Assembly (NCBI GenBank): GCA_004380135.1
Contig: QXCR01000042.1
Location: forward strand, 1-64,000
Direction: 5' to 3'
Length of the DNA: 64,000 nt
Origin: Stemphylium vesicarium
Taxonomy: Eukaryota > Ascomycota > Dothideomycetes > Pleosporales > Pleosporaceae
Shown: positions 22,448-33,411 of the stretch, in pieces
Layout: each line of letters opens with the position of its first letter
Position numbering within the stretch: the stretch's first letter is position 1
The notes under the pieces: model-generated
Told to the model about the DNA's origin: nothing
Database searches by the model: none
What the model saw: the letters and a program-made list of their open reading frames with translations, nothing else
Translations under genes and position numbers: made by a program

Positions 22448-24718
22448 ATGACGGCCGAATACGACCAACACATTCCTACTGCGCCCGTTGACTACGAACG
22501 CCATGCCGACCCCAGCGGCATCACAGGCATTGGATCAGGCCCTCAGGTCGTCAGCACCTCGGGTGTACTCGACTGCGTCATGGGCCCGCTGCTGAACTAC
22601 AGGCGCACCAGCAACCCACAGCCTGGGCAGCCCATATGGCACGGCAGTGTTTTGATCGTCACTACCCCCGGGCAGCAGGACGCGAACGGTGCCTTCCCGA
22701 ACCCCCAGCTTGTGCTATCACCCGCTGGTGCAGTGGAGAGGACTCTCGGTGATGTGAGGTTCAGCGTGGCGGAAAGGGTCTTCCATGGCCAAAAGCTGTA
22801 TGAGGACTCCAGGAAGGCTTTCTGGCGCTTTCTTATCGACGCACCAATGCAGCCTTTCGAGTCAAGATGGGCATACGATATTCAGGGCCTAAAATACGTC
22901 GACGGCATGAAGGAAGAGAAGCCGACAGTCTTTGTGATTCCCTCCATCACTCAGTCGATGCGCATCATGTTCCACTCCTGCAATGGCTTCAGTGTTGGCA
23001 CCGACATGGACGTCTGGCGCGGACCCGTGTTGTGGAACGACGTCCTTCGCATGCACGAGCAGCGACCTTTCCACGTCATGCTTGGCGGAGGCGACCAGAT
23101 TTATAACGACGGAGTGCGAGTAGACGGACCGCTCAAGCCCTGGACCGATATCTCCAGTCCCCACAAGCGCCGCGAATACCCCTTCAACGAGAAGATGCGC
23201 GCCGACTGCGACGAGTACTATTACAACAATTACATCAAGTGGTACGGGCAGGCTCCCTTCTCCACTGCAAACAGCCAGATTCCTCAGGTCAACATCTGGG
23301 ATGACCACGACATCATTGATGGATTCGGCTCGTATACCGACCATTTCATGAACTGTGCTGTCTTCCGCGGCATTGGAGGAGTCGCGCACAAGTACTACCT
23401 TCTCTTCCAGCATCATTTGGCTCCTCCAAGGAGTACCTTCACCACCGATGCGCCGCAGACGACAGCTGTGGGAGCTCAAGGACACGAAACAACACCTGCA
23501 GATCAGAAGCAGGTGGATGAGACTTTTGTCATGACGAATGACGAGGGCGATCCATCCTACATCATCGGTTCCAAGCCCGGTCCCTATGTCGAAGAACGCA
23601 GCCGCAGCATTTACTGCCAGTTGGGAGCACGTATCGCGTTTGCTGGTATCGACGCACGAACGGAGCGCACAAGACATCAAGTCAACTACCCTGAGACTTA
23701 CACACAGCTGTTCGACCGCCTCGATGCTGAGTTCACTGCTAACCCAGAGCTCAAGCACATGATCCTGCTACTTGGTGTTCCCATCGCATACCCCCGTTTG
23801 ATCTGGCTTGAGAACATCCTGCAGTCACCTCTGATTGCCCCCATCAAGTTCCTGAACAAGCGTTTCGGTTTCGCCGGTGGGTTCTTCAACCAATTCGACG
23901 GCAAAGTCGATTTGCTCGACGACCTAGACGACCACTACACGGCTCGCCAGCACAAGGAGGAGCGCCGCAACCTCATGCACCGCCTACAATCCTTCTCCCA
24001 GAAGTTCTCCGCCCGCGTCACCATCCTCGGTGGAGACGTACATCTCGGCGCCATCGGTCGCTTCTACTCCAACGCGAAGCAAGGCCTCCGCGCCGAAGAA
24101 GACTGGCGCTACATGCCCAACATCATCAGCTCCGCCATCACCAACAAGCCACCGCCCCAAGCCGTCGCCAACCTCCTCGCCAAGCGCAACAAGATCCACC
24201 ACCTCGACAAGGAAACCGACGAAACCCTCCTCGAAATCTTCGACCGCGACCCGGCCCTCCCTGGCGGCGTAAACGCCACAAACGGCACCGACGCGACAAA
24301 CATCGAGGGCACAGGCAAAGACGGCAAACCCGAGCCTAAAACCTCGGATTCAAACCACGCCACAATGCCCAGTCGCAACTACGCCATTCTCTGCGAATCT
24401 GCGATTCCTTCGCCCGCGACGCTGTCTGCGCCGTCGATCAACACCAATGGCGATGCGCAGTCTACGCTTAGTGAAAAACCTGGTGCCAAGGATAATATGC
24501 GTCAACCCTTCCATCTTGGTGAGCACGGTGCGGGGACGCAGCATCCGGCGGCCAATGGCGTGCAGTCTTCTGGTCTTTGCGGTCCGTATGGGCTGGATGT
24601 TACGCTTAGAGTGGAGATTAGCAGTAAGGACCGCGAGGGCAGGACGGATGGGTATGGGTTTACTATTCCGGGACTCGCGGTCAGTGATGCGCTGAGGCAG
24701 AAGGGGAGGAATTGGTAG
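22448..24718 (+). CDS. PhoD-like phosphatase domain protein
   Basis: Intronless, 756 aa. Metal-binding motifs of the PhoD-like metallophosphatase fold are visible: GGGDQIYND (near residue 215), NIWDDHDIIDGFGSY (near 285) and ILGGDVHLGAIGRFY (near 530). These supply the Asp, Asn/His and GDxH ligands. The RGIGGVAHKYYLLFQHH segment between them is typical of the fungal cytosolic members. A low-complexity Thr/Asn/Ala linker (about residues 615-700) precedes a C-terminal beta-rich segment, GYGFTIPGL. No signal peptide is seen, unlike bacterial secreted PhoD, so an intracellular role is likely. The substrate is unknown. Confidence 0.88.
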   Translation: MTAEYDQHIPTAPVDYERHADPSGITGIGSGPQVVSTSGVLDCVMGPLLNYRRTSNPQPGQPIWHGSVLIVTTPGQQDANGAFPNPQLVLSPAGAVERTLGDVRFSVAERVFHGQKLYEDSRKAFWRFLIDAPMQPFESRWAYDIQGLKYVDGMKEEKPTVFVIPSITQSMRIMFHSCNGFSVGTDMDVWRGPVLWNDVLRMHEQRPFHVMLGGGDQIYNDGVRVDGPLKPWTDISSPHKRREYPFNEKMRADCDEYYYNNYIKWYGQAPFSTANSQIPQVNIWDDHDIIDGFGSYTDHFMNCAVFRGIGGVAHKYYLLFQHHLAPPRSTFTTDAPQTTAVGAQGHETTPADQKQVDETFVMTNDEGDPSYIIGSKPGPYVEERSRSIYCQLGARIAFAGIDARTERTRHQVNYPETYTQLFDRLDAEFTANPELKHMILLLGVPIAYPRLIWLENILQSPLIAPIKFLNKRFGFAGGFFNQFDGKVDLLDDLDDHYTARQHKEERRNLMHRLQSFSQKFSARVTILGGDVHLGAIGRFYSNAKQGLRAEEDWRYMPNIISSAITNKPPPQAVANLLAKRNKIHHLDKETDETLLEIFDRDPALPGGVNATNGTDATNIEGTGKDGKPEPKTSDSNHATMPSRNYAILCESAIPSPATLSAPSINTNGDAQSTLSEKPGAKDNMRQPFHLGEHGAGTQHPAANGVQSSGLCGPYGLDVTLRVEISSKDREGRTDGYGFTIPGLAVSDALRQKGRNW

Positions 24719-25286
24719 ATTGGTGGGTAGCATGTAGATGGTGTGGGGGTGGATTAATGGGGAGAATGGTGGAGATGGGAATTGGTTATGAAGAATGCGT
24801 TGAGGAATGGTTAATTCTTCTGATGGCCGTGTTTGATTTTTGTGTTGTAGTATTTATACCCTCGAAAAAAACTCTTACGCTAGAAGATATTTCTAGAGTA
24901 GAGAAAGGCTGTAGTCGAAGTAGTAGTTGGTACTAGGTTAATGTTAGTCTGTAATTCTGGTTCAGAACGATGATTCATGTTAAGCCAGTATATGTATGCT
25001 TCTTGCGTGTAGTGTTGCTGATATGTACATGAGTGATATGCACCATAACGAATGTGACCTTCTTTCGAAAAGAAAAAGGGACTTGTGGGTAATGGACACA
25101 AGGAGAAAGGACGAGACGAGACAGGACAGGACGTGCCGAGATATGTTCGTGAAGGAAAGTGCCATACAGTCATAACGATGAAAGGAGAAGAGGAGAAAAA
25201 AGAAAAAAGAGAAGGAACAAGGAGAGAGAGAGAGAGAGGACATCGACACCCAAGACAACAAAAGGCATAAAACGACTTCCAATCCC
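24719..25286. other. Intergenic between convergent genes
   Basis: About 570 bp of 3' flanks, A/G-rich on the plus strand toward 25180-25260, with a short GA microsatellite. No gene is supported. Confidence 0.4.
25221..25240 (+). repeat. (GA)n microsatellite
   Basis: An alternating GA run of about nine dinucleotides lies in the 3' intergenic region, inside a broader purine tract. Confidence 0.6.
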
Positions 25287-26781
25287 TCACCACGAGAAAG
25301 AATGCCTCAACCCCCTCACCTCCTCACCCCCCACCTTCCTCAACGACGCAAAAAGCGCCAACAACTGCGCCGCCTCCACCCCGCCATTCTCCTGCCAAAA
25401 CGTCGAACTCGCAGTCTGCTGCAACGCAAGCTCATAGCACGTATCGAGCAACGCATTCGTATTCTCCGGCGCATCTCTAATCCTCACCTTCATAGCTACA
25501 GCCATGGCGAGAAAAACATGGAACCGCGCCATACCCACAGACACCGAAATCTCGACCGCAGATGACGGCTGCGGGTTCGGATACACGGCCTCGCAGAAGC
25601 GGGCAAAGAGTAAAGGGGAAATAGAGTACGCTCTGTAGTCCAGACTTTCGAGGTGGCGGATGAATTCGTTGGTAAGAGTTTCGGCTTCGAAACGGCTGGG
25701 AAGCGGCGTGGTGGCGAGGGCGCGGCTGCGGTCTGTGAAGCTGGAGCGGGAGGAGGAGGGACCGGGACTGTCGGCCTGCCGGGCGGCGAAGATGCCTTGA
25801 CGGGGGAGGCGGGGGGCGGGGGCGAGGGGCAGGATGTCGTCTTCGTCTTCGGGGATGGGGGACATGGCTTGTTCGTTGCTTCCCTGTGACAGCGAAGATG
25901 TGGATGTTTTGCGAGAGTGGACCCGGCTGCTTGTTGTGGTACCCGGTTGCAGTTGTCCACTGGAGCTGCCGGCTGCTTGAGCCATAAACTCCCACGATGG
26001 CGCTGTGTGCATTTCAGACGACGACGAGGCGTAGGCGGTGGCGTATTGGGACATTGATACGGCTCCTGGTGGCATGGATTCGGGCGATGAGGCTCGCGTC
26101 GTACCTAACCATAATGAAGGTACTGGTGAAGATGGCGAGGAGAAGTTGGGGAAAGGCTCACATTCGTCTATGGCGATCGATGGCATGCTGCCACTTCTAG
26201 CTGAGAAGGTGCCGAGATCTAGGTCGTCTGCTGTAAAGGTTGCGGGTATGGTCGTGTCGAGGTTCAGGCTGGTGGACGAAGATGGCCCGGCTTGCCAGTC
26301 GAATGAAGTCGGGGTGCTGGCCATGAGGTTTTGGTCAATCGATTCCATGCCGTGCATGGGCGCGTTCACATGTCTTGCCAATTGAGCTTCTAGTTGGTGT
26401 ATTCGTCCTTCTAGCGCTTCTCGGTGTTCACTTCATCATGATGGTCAGCCATTACACTTGGTCATGTGACCACGCGACAACGCGTTTTTAAGCGTGTGGT
26501 GTACTGACGATGCCACGACTTCCTTTGGTTTTTGCGTTCTCACGCATTGTATTACAAAGCGTTTACACGTCGCGCAGGGAGTTTCGCCGTCGCACCGAAT
26601 CTTCCTTCTTCGGCACCGCTCGCAGGCGTTGGAGACCGATTTTCGCCGTGGCTGCCAGTCCTTCACAGCGGTTGGAGAGAAGCGCGCTGGTCCTTCACCA
26701 GAAGGTAGTGAAGCTTTTACTTTTTATTAGCAATTGCCAGCATGCAAGGGCGATTCTGCCAAGCTTACTGAAGGGGCACAT
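25287..26781 (-). CDS. Zn(II)2Cys6 transcription factor
   Basis: Three exons: 26781..26769, 26713..26509 and 26430..25287, 453 aa. The first exon is only 13 nt (Met-Cys-Pro-Phe plus one base). It is needed because the zinc-cluster exon has no ATG after its upstream stop. GTAAGC and AAAG signals with a GCTAAT branch site support it. The binuclear cluster is CX2CX6CX5CX2CX6C (Cys35, 38, 45, 51, 54, 61). After the second junction a short heptad-like stretch (EHREALEGRIHQLEAQLARH) suggests dimerisation. A long Ser/Pro/Thr-rich region follows. Residues about 330-450 are a helical C-terminal block, shorter than the full fungal-specific middle homology region. It likely acts in the nucleus on CGG-type sites. 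It ends 1.3 kb from the BBE oxidase gene, a possible target. Confidence 0.85.
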
Positions 26782-27663
26782 GCTGGTGGCCGATGTTGAG
26801 GATTCCGCTTCGGATGGATAGACTTCCGGGTGATTTCATTCAAATACGGGCAACGAGCAGGCGGTGATCGCAAGACGGAGGCGTGAGAAGGGGAGGGTTA
26901 CTGCGGAGGACGACATTCCTGTTTGTTTTACATCCCGTCGAGCAGCGTGGTGACAGACCACCGGCTCTTGACCAATCGTCTACACCTGCCGTAAAGTTGG
27001 GCTTTGATTCAAGGCCACGATACACTTTTCCGACACTTGGGGCCTCACCATACGGCTGCGACATATCTGCAGCGTACCCTGCGCGTCGCGGATCCTTATA
27101 GGCCCAGATGTGCGACGACAAAGGGCTGTGCACCTCGCATCGACTTTCCCTTCCGCTTATCGAACTTCTAGAAAATTGTGTTCCTGGCGCTTGGGGACCA
27201 GGGACGGGGGACATGGCCGCGCTCCGCTCTCCTGCTGCATAAGTGTCGCGTATTCCCCCACCGGCAAATCCTTCGGCGCGCAAGAAAGCCGGCGTTGTCG
27301 GTCATTCCTTCCGCTTTTTTCGTCGCATCTAGTCTTAAAGCTCTCACTGCGATTAAGAGGTTGGAAAAAGTCTCTTCAGGTATTCGCGGAGGGGAAGCGG
27401 CGTCACAAATGTTACCGGCAAGTGTCTTGGCGCCCCGCTAATACATCCAGTACAACAACTGCCGACACACAAAACAAAGCCTTTGCTCATGTCACATCAC
27501 GCATCTTGACACACGCGATTCAGCAAGTACAGCCTTCTTCATCACCGTGCGCAGTCTTGCACGCGAGCTGAGCGTCGTCAGCGTCACATGCAGGAGGATT
27601 CTATCCATGCTGTCACATTCACATTTACATTATCTACAGGAAGAATTACGCGTCATTAGGCTA
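26782..27663. other. Upstream region of the Zn2Cys6 gene
   Basis: About 880 bp between the regulator start and the end of the upstream oxidase gene, both minus strand. Plus-strand frames here lack domains. Nothing else is recognised. Confidence 0.4.
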
Positions 27664-29699
27664 CTACACGCGACACAGCGGCCCGTCTGTCGACTGAACG
27701 CCGTTACCGATGATACTGTTATCGTCGATAGCCCAGCCCTCAGTTCCAACGCCGTGATGCACATAGAAAAGCATGCCGGGGTCGTACTTCTGCTTGATCT
27801 GCAAGAGTCTGGGATAATTGTCGCCCCAGAAAGATTGTTGCCAGTCGGGCTCAGCAATGTCCGCCTCGTTTCCGTAGGCGCCACCGTTAGGGGTAATCTC
27901 GCGTAGAGGAGCCATTACTTCATTGGTGAGCTTCTCGACTGCAGCCTCCCATCCCGCGGGCGTCTCTTCAGCAACTGAGTTGATGATGACCATCTGGCTC
28001 TCTTCGTTTCGGAATGCGGGGTTCACCGAGTTGATTTTTTTGTGCTCTTGTTCAGCTGGGCGCTGGTGGTACATGTTGATCATGCCCGCACCGTCGAGAG
28101 CATTCTGAACAGCGGCAAAAGTCTTGTCCCTTATTTCGGAGTTCTCCCAGTTGTCAGATGGCACCAGACGGCTGGATGGGATACCCGCAGCACCGCCAAT
28201 GTAGTAGTTGAAAGTACCGAAAGTGGCTTCATAGGCTGGGTAGAAGCTGTCGTAGTGGGTTGTGTTGGGGTTGAGTTCGATACCGAGGGAAGCGCACTTC
28301 TCATAGAACGGCTTGATCAAAGTCTCATATTCTTCGACCGTCTTGTCCGTGGCGAAGAAAGGCCCCATGGACCACAGGTATGCACCGGGACCGAGCTTGA
28401 TGAGCGAGAAGTAAGAGTATGTCTTGGCCTTGTTGTAAATGGGCATGTTGTCGAAGAAGAACCTGAAGGCCTCCCAGAATTTCTCGACGGGAACGGCTTC
28501 GGAAGTCATGATGGTCCAGGAAGAAGTGGTGACGGGGACTTTACGATGGACCTTGGCTATGGCAGATGTGACGACGCCAAAAGTACCACCGCCTCCACCG
28601 AGCATAGCCCAGTACAGATCGCTGTTTACATCTGGCGTGGCCGTGACGAAGCGTCCACTGGCAAGAACAACTTCTAGAGCAACTATCTGGTCTGAGCCAA
28701 CTCCGAACAGCTGCATCAACGGACTATGCCCGCCACCAGCGGAGTAGCCGCCAGTAACACCGACTGTCGGGCAGATACCAGCCATGGCAGAAACGCCATA
28801 CTTGTCGGCAGCCCGGTACAACTCAAAGCCCTGCACACCCGCGCCAAGCTTGAATACTGGACCGTTGTACGTAGAGCTCTTGTACTTCTCGACATACTTG
28901 ATCTCTTTCAAGCCGTGGGTCCAGATGCTGAGCGCGCCCTTGCCGACCGAACGACCATTGTAGTCGTGTCCGGTATTACGAACCACCAAGCGCAGGTTCT
29001 GTGTGCGAGCAAAGTTGATCGCCAGTTGAATCTGCGCCACATTGCTGACTTTGACGGCGTACTCCGAGTAGCCTCCTTGTGTGCAAGTGCCGTTTGCGGA
29101 AGTGCCAGAGGTGGGAATAGGACAGGTCATGCCGTAATACAGGGGATTCATCAGCGCACCGTTATCATTGTAGCTGCTCATGTTAGTTGATGTAGATTGA
29201 GCGGGGGCACGGTGCCTTACTATATCTCCTCCGCATCCCAGTTCTTGACTATGTTCGCACACTCGGTAGCATCATAGTTGTCGTACTCGGAATTTTTGTA
29301 GCACGGCGAGCCAATGGGAATAATCTTCTCCAATGCATTGCCGAGAAGAGTGTCGAACGCATCCCAATCGGTTTCGCTAGGGTACAATGAGTCGCCTGGC
29401 ATGGTTTTGCAACGGAGTGCTCTGCGGGCACGGCGAGCGCGCGCTGACAGTATGGAGTTTGAGCTGTCTTCGAAATCGACGAGCGACGCATATTGGGTGT
29501 ATCTAGGGTTCCCTTTGATGGCGGCAATGACATTGTCCGTCAGTTGAACAGCTTCGGTGTCAAAGAGTGGCAGGTTCGCGGGCGTGACATCAGCGGCGAG
29601 CGTTTCTGCAGCAGGTGGGATGGAAAGAATTGGCGATGCGCCCTGTGCTGATACCAAGGCTGTATACGCAATGGAGAGAACGAGCTGCGTCGTTAACAT
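27664..29699 (-). CDS. Secreted BBE-type FAD-linked oxidoreductase
   Basis: Exons 29699..29221 and 29176..27664 give 663 aa. The donor is GTAAGG, and an ACTAAC branch site sits just before the ATGAG acceptor. Residues 1-18 are a signal peptide (LVLSIAYTALVSAQ). The FAD-binding PCMH domain shows RNTGHDYNG, whose His (about residue 230) is the usual covalent flavin site, then GVTGGYSAGGGHSPL and LGGGGGTFGVV. The C-terminal berberine-bridge segment ends YDPGMLFYVHHGVGTEGW. Such enzymes oxidise alcohols, sugars or alkaloid-like compounds outside the cell and release hydrogen peroxide. The second flavin-linking Cys of true BBEs is not evident, so single attachment through His is likely. The substrate is unknown. 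Confidence 0.9.
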
Positions 29700-31177
29700 C
29701 CTGGGCGATGGACGGATGTGAGGAGGATGATGAAGTGAAAGAATTAAACGAAAGTCCCCTGCGTCATACGTTCCTGTGGCTCACGGGAATTCTTATACAA
29801 AATATCACCCCCTGATATGCACACAGGCGGAGCAATGCCTGTTCTGTCCACAACCGTTTACCAGCTACCCGGATTATCTCTAGGAGCTTGGCAAGACAGA
29901 CAGTATTGGTGTGAGAAAGTCTCATCAGGGTCCGCAATAGTCGGGCGATATAGCAGGGTTTATTTCATCTAGAACGCCACAGGCGGGTGGGTAAACACAT
30001 GCCGGGGTTACTGTTCCGATGGTTATGCCAGATCCTCGTCTCTCATCCTTGTTACGCCTTGCACGAAGGATGCATCTTATCACGTCGTGTCTTGCAGTAT
30101 GTGGATGCTGTATGCTTCTGCTTGATGTCTGTTGAATTCTGCACGTCCTGGGGCATTATGTGGGGCTGGGCTTATCGACAGCGGTGGTCTGTAAAAGCCT
30201 TCTTCGATCCTACATATCCGCAGCGGCACACGAGATGGAATGTTTCCCGCTGTGGCCGGCATTTTTATCGTCTGAATACCTAGGTCGCGCTGTTCAAGGA
30301 TCATTTGCATCAACACTGCCCATAGTTGCCTACAAGACAAAGAATAACGTTTTTTTGAGACATCCAATCCCTACAACAAAATCCTAGCGATTAGCGAATA
30401 AACGAAATGCCTAATAGAATTGTGGCCATGCCCTCGCGGCGCTGACTTCGGCACCTTCCTTGCAGAGATACATTGCCGTGGTGGATTCTGGCCCGCCTCC
30501 CGTTTCCCTGCGCCCCGCTTTCGCCAACGAAAAAGTATGCTCCGCGGTAGTCCGTGTATTTGTTTGTCGCGAACGCGTGGAGCGATTCTGAACGCCTAAG
30601 ATATTGTTCTGCACACTTAGACGGTTTGTTGCACCAATGGCGACATGTTTTAGACGTGATATCGATGTTGTTCGTGTATGGTGCCGACGAACGTGCAGAT
30701 CGACTCACGGCAAGGCCAAGACCTTGAGGCTACACCAAGGCGTGAAGGATGTAGGATTGCAGGCGGTAAGAAAAGCCATAGTTTTCGTTCCACCGAACGT
30801 CTTCTGGAAGGAGTCAAATCTTGTTTGTCGGTAGCGCAAGGCCCCAATGAAGGTTGGCTAACCTAGGCTCTAACAATATGCACCGTCGGAGAGACGGGAA
30901 GGTTGTTGAAGTGGGAAACGAAAACGTATCCCTCACACCACCAAAAGTTTGCTATTAAGGCAGTTGCAGCGACGAGCAAGAAAATGCGACATTGTTCTTA
31001 GTGTTGCTCGCCCATGTCGGGGGCTTTCGGTAGCAACTGACCCGTTTGCGAATGCCGGCGTTCTTCCCGAGCGTTATACCCGGTTTAGCGGCTTCCCCTC
31101 AAATGCCTTCACGGCGGTTGGCCGAACCTTAAGATGCTATCTTGACTGATACTCAGGGAAAGCACAAGGCTTCAACG
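29700..31177. other. Divergent intergenic region
   Basis: About 1.5 kb between the minus-strand oxidase and the plus-strand flavocytochrome. Several frames of 60-105 codons exist (for example 30391-30708 minus), but none has domain, signal peptide or splice support. Confidence 0.4.
29792..29797 (-). promoter_or_regulatory. TATA-like box of the BBE oxidase gene
   Basis: Minus-strand TATAAG lies about 95 bp before the ATG at 29699, a normal fungal spacing. Confidence 0.4.
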
Positions 31178-32779
31178 ATGTCACGAATTGATGGAGCAGA
31201 AGTGGCAAAGCATCACAGCAAGAAGGATTGCTGGATTGTGCTGGATTCGAAGGCTTACAATGTTACAAGCTTCTTATCTGAACATCCGGGTGGCGCACCA
31301 ATCATCTTGAAGAATGCTGGATCAGTGAGTTTACTGCAATGCATGATATGGGCAGCATCTGATACTAGGACAGGATGCGACAGAAGAGTTCAAGAAATAT
31401 CACCCGTTGAGCTATCTTGAGGACTACTTGCCAAAGGATGCTTTCCTGGGACCTGTCGACCCCAACACATTCGGACAGTTGCGCCAGATCAAACAAGAAG
31501 AATCAACAAAACCATCGGTAACCGATCCCAACTCCAAAGAGATTCCGCATGTGAGTCTTTGCGTCTCCACGCCCGATTTTGAAGCAGCTGCGAAGGCGGT
31601 TCTGCCTCACAAGTCATACGTCTACGCCTCTGGATCCGCAAATACGGGTGCATCAATCAGAGGCAATATCGATGACTGGGGACGCATCAATTTCCGCCCA
31701 CGAGTAATGCGCAATGTGGGCGGCATAGACACACGCCGCAAGATCTTTGGACACAGCTCACCGTATCCATTCTACATCTCCCCTATGGGAACAATGGGCG
31801 CCATCCACGAAGGCGCGGAGCCAGAAATGATCCGAGGTGCAGTGCGTAAAGGCATTCACAAGGTCGTGAGTACAGCGAGTTCGAAGAGCAGCGAGCAAAT
31901 TATGCAGAGCTACGTCGATGAGCAGAAGCGGCTAGGCAACGGGAGTCCGACACAGCTATTCTACCAATACTACATGCCTGTAGACCGGAAGAAGGCCATC
32001 GAGCTCATGCAGATCGTGAAGCGCTGCGGGTACAAGGGGCTCTGGATCACAGTCGATACGCCCGTTCTCGGAAAGCGGACAGCGGATCGCTACTTGCAAG
32101 CCGAGGAGGCGCTTGCTGTCGGTCTCGCAGAAGAAAGTACTGCGGAATGGGAGACTGGCGGCGACAACGCGTTCGCTCCCGCCATGGGTGGACGACCTGT
32201 CCAGGGACAGCTGAGCCCGCACACAACTTGGGAGGATTTAGAGTGGATTCGCAAAGAGTGGAATGGTCCGATAGTGCTGAAAGGTATCCAATGCGCGGAT
32301 GATGCGAAGCTCGCCATGGATTACGGATGCGATGGTATCCTGCTAAGTAACCACGGCGGCAGGCAATTGCACACTGCGCCGAGTGCGCTCATGACACTGC
32401 TGGAGATCCGAACGTACTGTCCAGAGGTTCTAGGCAAACTAGAAGTCTTCCTTGATGGTGGGCTACGAGATGGAAACGATGTGCTCAAGGCATTGTGTCT
32501 AGGTGCCACAGCAGTCGGTGTTGGCAGACCGTTCCTTTACGCGCTTGGCGCATACGGATCAAAGGGTGTTGAGAGATGCGTTGACGGTAAGTTTGGAACA
32601 ACTGAAGCTCTCGAATTATCCACTGACTTGTGCAAGTACTCGCAGATGAGCTGGACACGGGCATGCGATTGCTGGGCATCACGTCGCTGGATCAGTGCAG
32701 ACCGGAGATGGTCAACACATGTCGATTGCTGAATGAGATGTGGCGACCGGAGCAGTTCAGTGTGAAGAGCAAACTGTAG
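31178..32779 (+). CDS. Flavocytochrome b2-like FMN 2-hydroxyacid dehydrogenase
   Basis: Exons 31178..31324, 31374..32586 and 32637..32779 encode 500 aa. The N-terminal cytochrome b5 domain has heme ligands His36 (EHPGG) and His59 (KKYHP). They are 23 residues apart, as in yeast L-lactate dehydrogenase Cyb2. The FMN-dependent alpha-hydroxyacid dehydrogenase domain follows: FYISPMGTMG, FYQYYMPVDRKKA, TVDTPVLGKR, then the catalytic His in LLSNHGGRQL and the FMN-phosphate site DGGLRDGNDVLKAL with GVGRPFLYALGAYG. It should oxidise L-lactate or a related 2-hydroxyacid and pass electrons to cytochrome c. Unlike Cyb2, the heme domain starts at residue 1 with no mitochondrial presequence, so a cytosolic or other location is possible. 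The third exon restores the family C-terminus. Confidence 0.92.
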
Positions 32780-32986
32780 TTGTGACAAATACAGTACCTG
32801 TGCCAAGAGAGCTGTGTGTGTTAGGATGTATCCAGTATATGTGGTGCTTGATTGGCTTGCCGGTGTCGGCGATGCCGGCGGCGACACGAGTGCAAAATTC
32901 TGTCCTGCTAGGCCTTCCTCTCCGGCAAATTTTTTGCTAAGTTGTTAATGGCCCAAACTTTCAAGTCTTCCATCAAATTACCTTAT

Positions 32987-33084
32987 GGTGAGATGGCCGA
33001 GTTGGTTATGGCGCCAGGTTAAGGTTATCTTAACACATATTCCTGGTCACGAAAGTGGCGTGGGTTCGAGTCCCACTCTCATCA
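32987..33084 (+). tRNA. tRNA-Leu (anticodon AAG) with 16-nt intron
   Basis: The acceptor arms GGTGAGA (32987-32993) and TCTCATC (33077-33083) pair, followed by discriminator A. The D-arm starts TGGCCGAGT, the anticodon stem is CCAGG/CCTGG, and the long variable arm fits a class II leucine tRNA. The T-arm is GTGGGTTCGAGTCCCAC. The loop TTAAGG places anticodon AAG at 33021-33023. An intron of about 16 nt (33025-33040) follows position 37, the standard site. A T-rich run after the gene (33115-33124) can end Pol III transcription. It reads CUU/CUC leucine codons after A34 deamination. Confidence 0.9.
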
Positions 33085-33411
33085 GCATTCGTCTGCTTTA
33101 GCAGATATCCCAGGTCTTTTTTTTGCTGTTGTCCAGCTGAACGTAGCTGGTCTTTTGCACTTTTTTTGCTCGGTGGTGGGCTGGATAGCGGGGTATGGCG
33201 GGAAGTGACGACGCGGTCGTGCCGTGCCTCATCAACCGCGTGATTCCGGGCTTGCACGCAGAGGCGTGCACACTTTTTTTTACATTCATTTCATCGCGAC
33301 CCAGAAGTAAAGTAGATCATGACAAATACATGGGAAACAATCGACTATGCGAACAATTGGATTCTACGTATCAATTCAGATCCGAACGACGTGATCGATG
33401 CTTGTTCCTGC
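33085..33411. other. Intergenic after the tRNA
   Basis: About 330 bp. It holds T runs at about 33117-33124 (likely Pol III terminator), 33159-33166 and 33274-33281. It is also the 3' flank of the methyltransferase gene. No gene is supported. Confidence 0.45.

Noticed and set aside
22889..23758. Minus-strand frame of 289 codons
   Set aside because: Antisense to the conserved PhoD-like coding region; a codon-bias shadow.
28042..28677. Plus-strand frame of 211 codons
   Set aside because: Antisense to the BBE oxidase, with no independent support.
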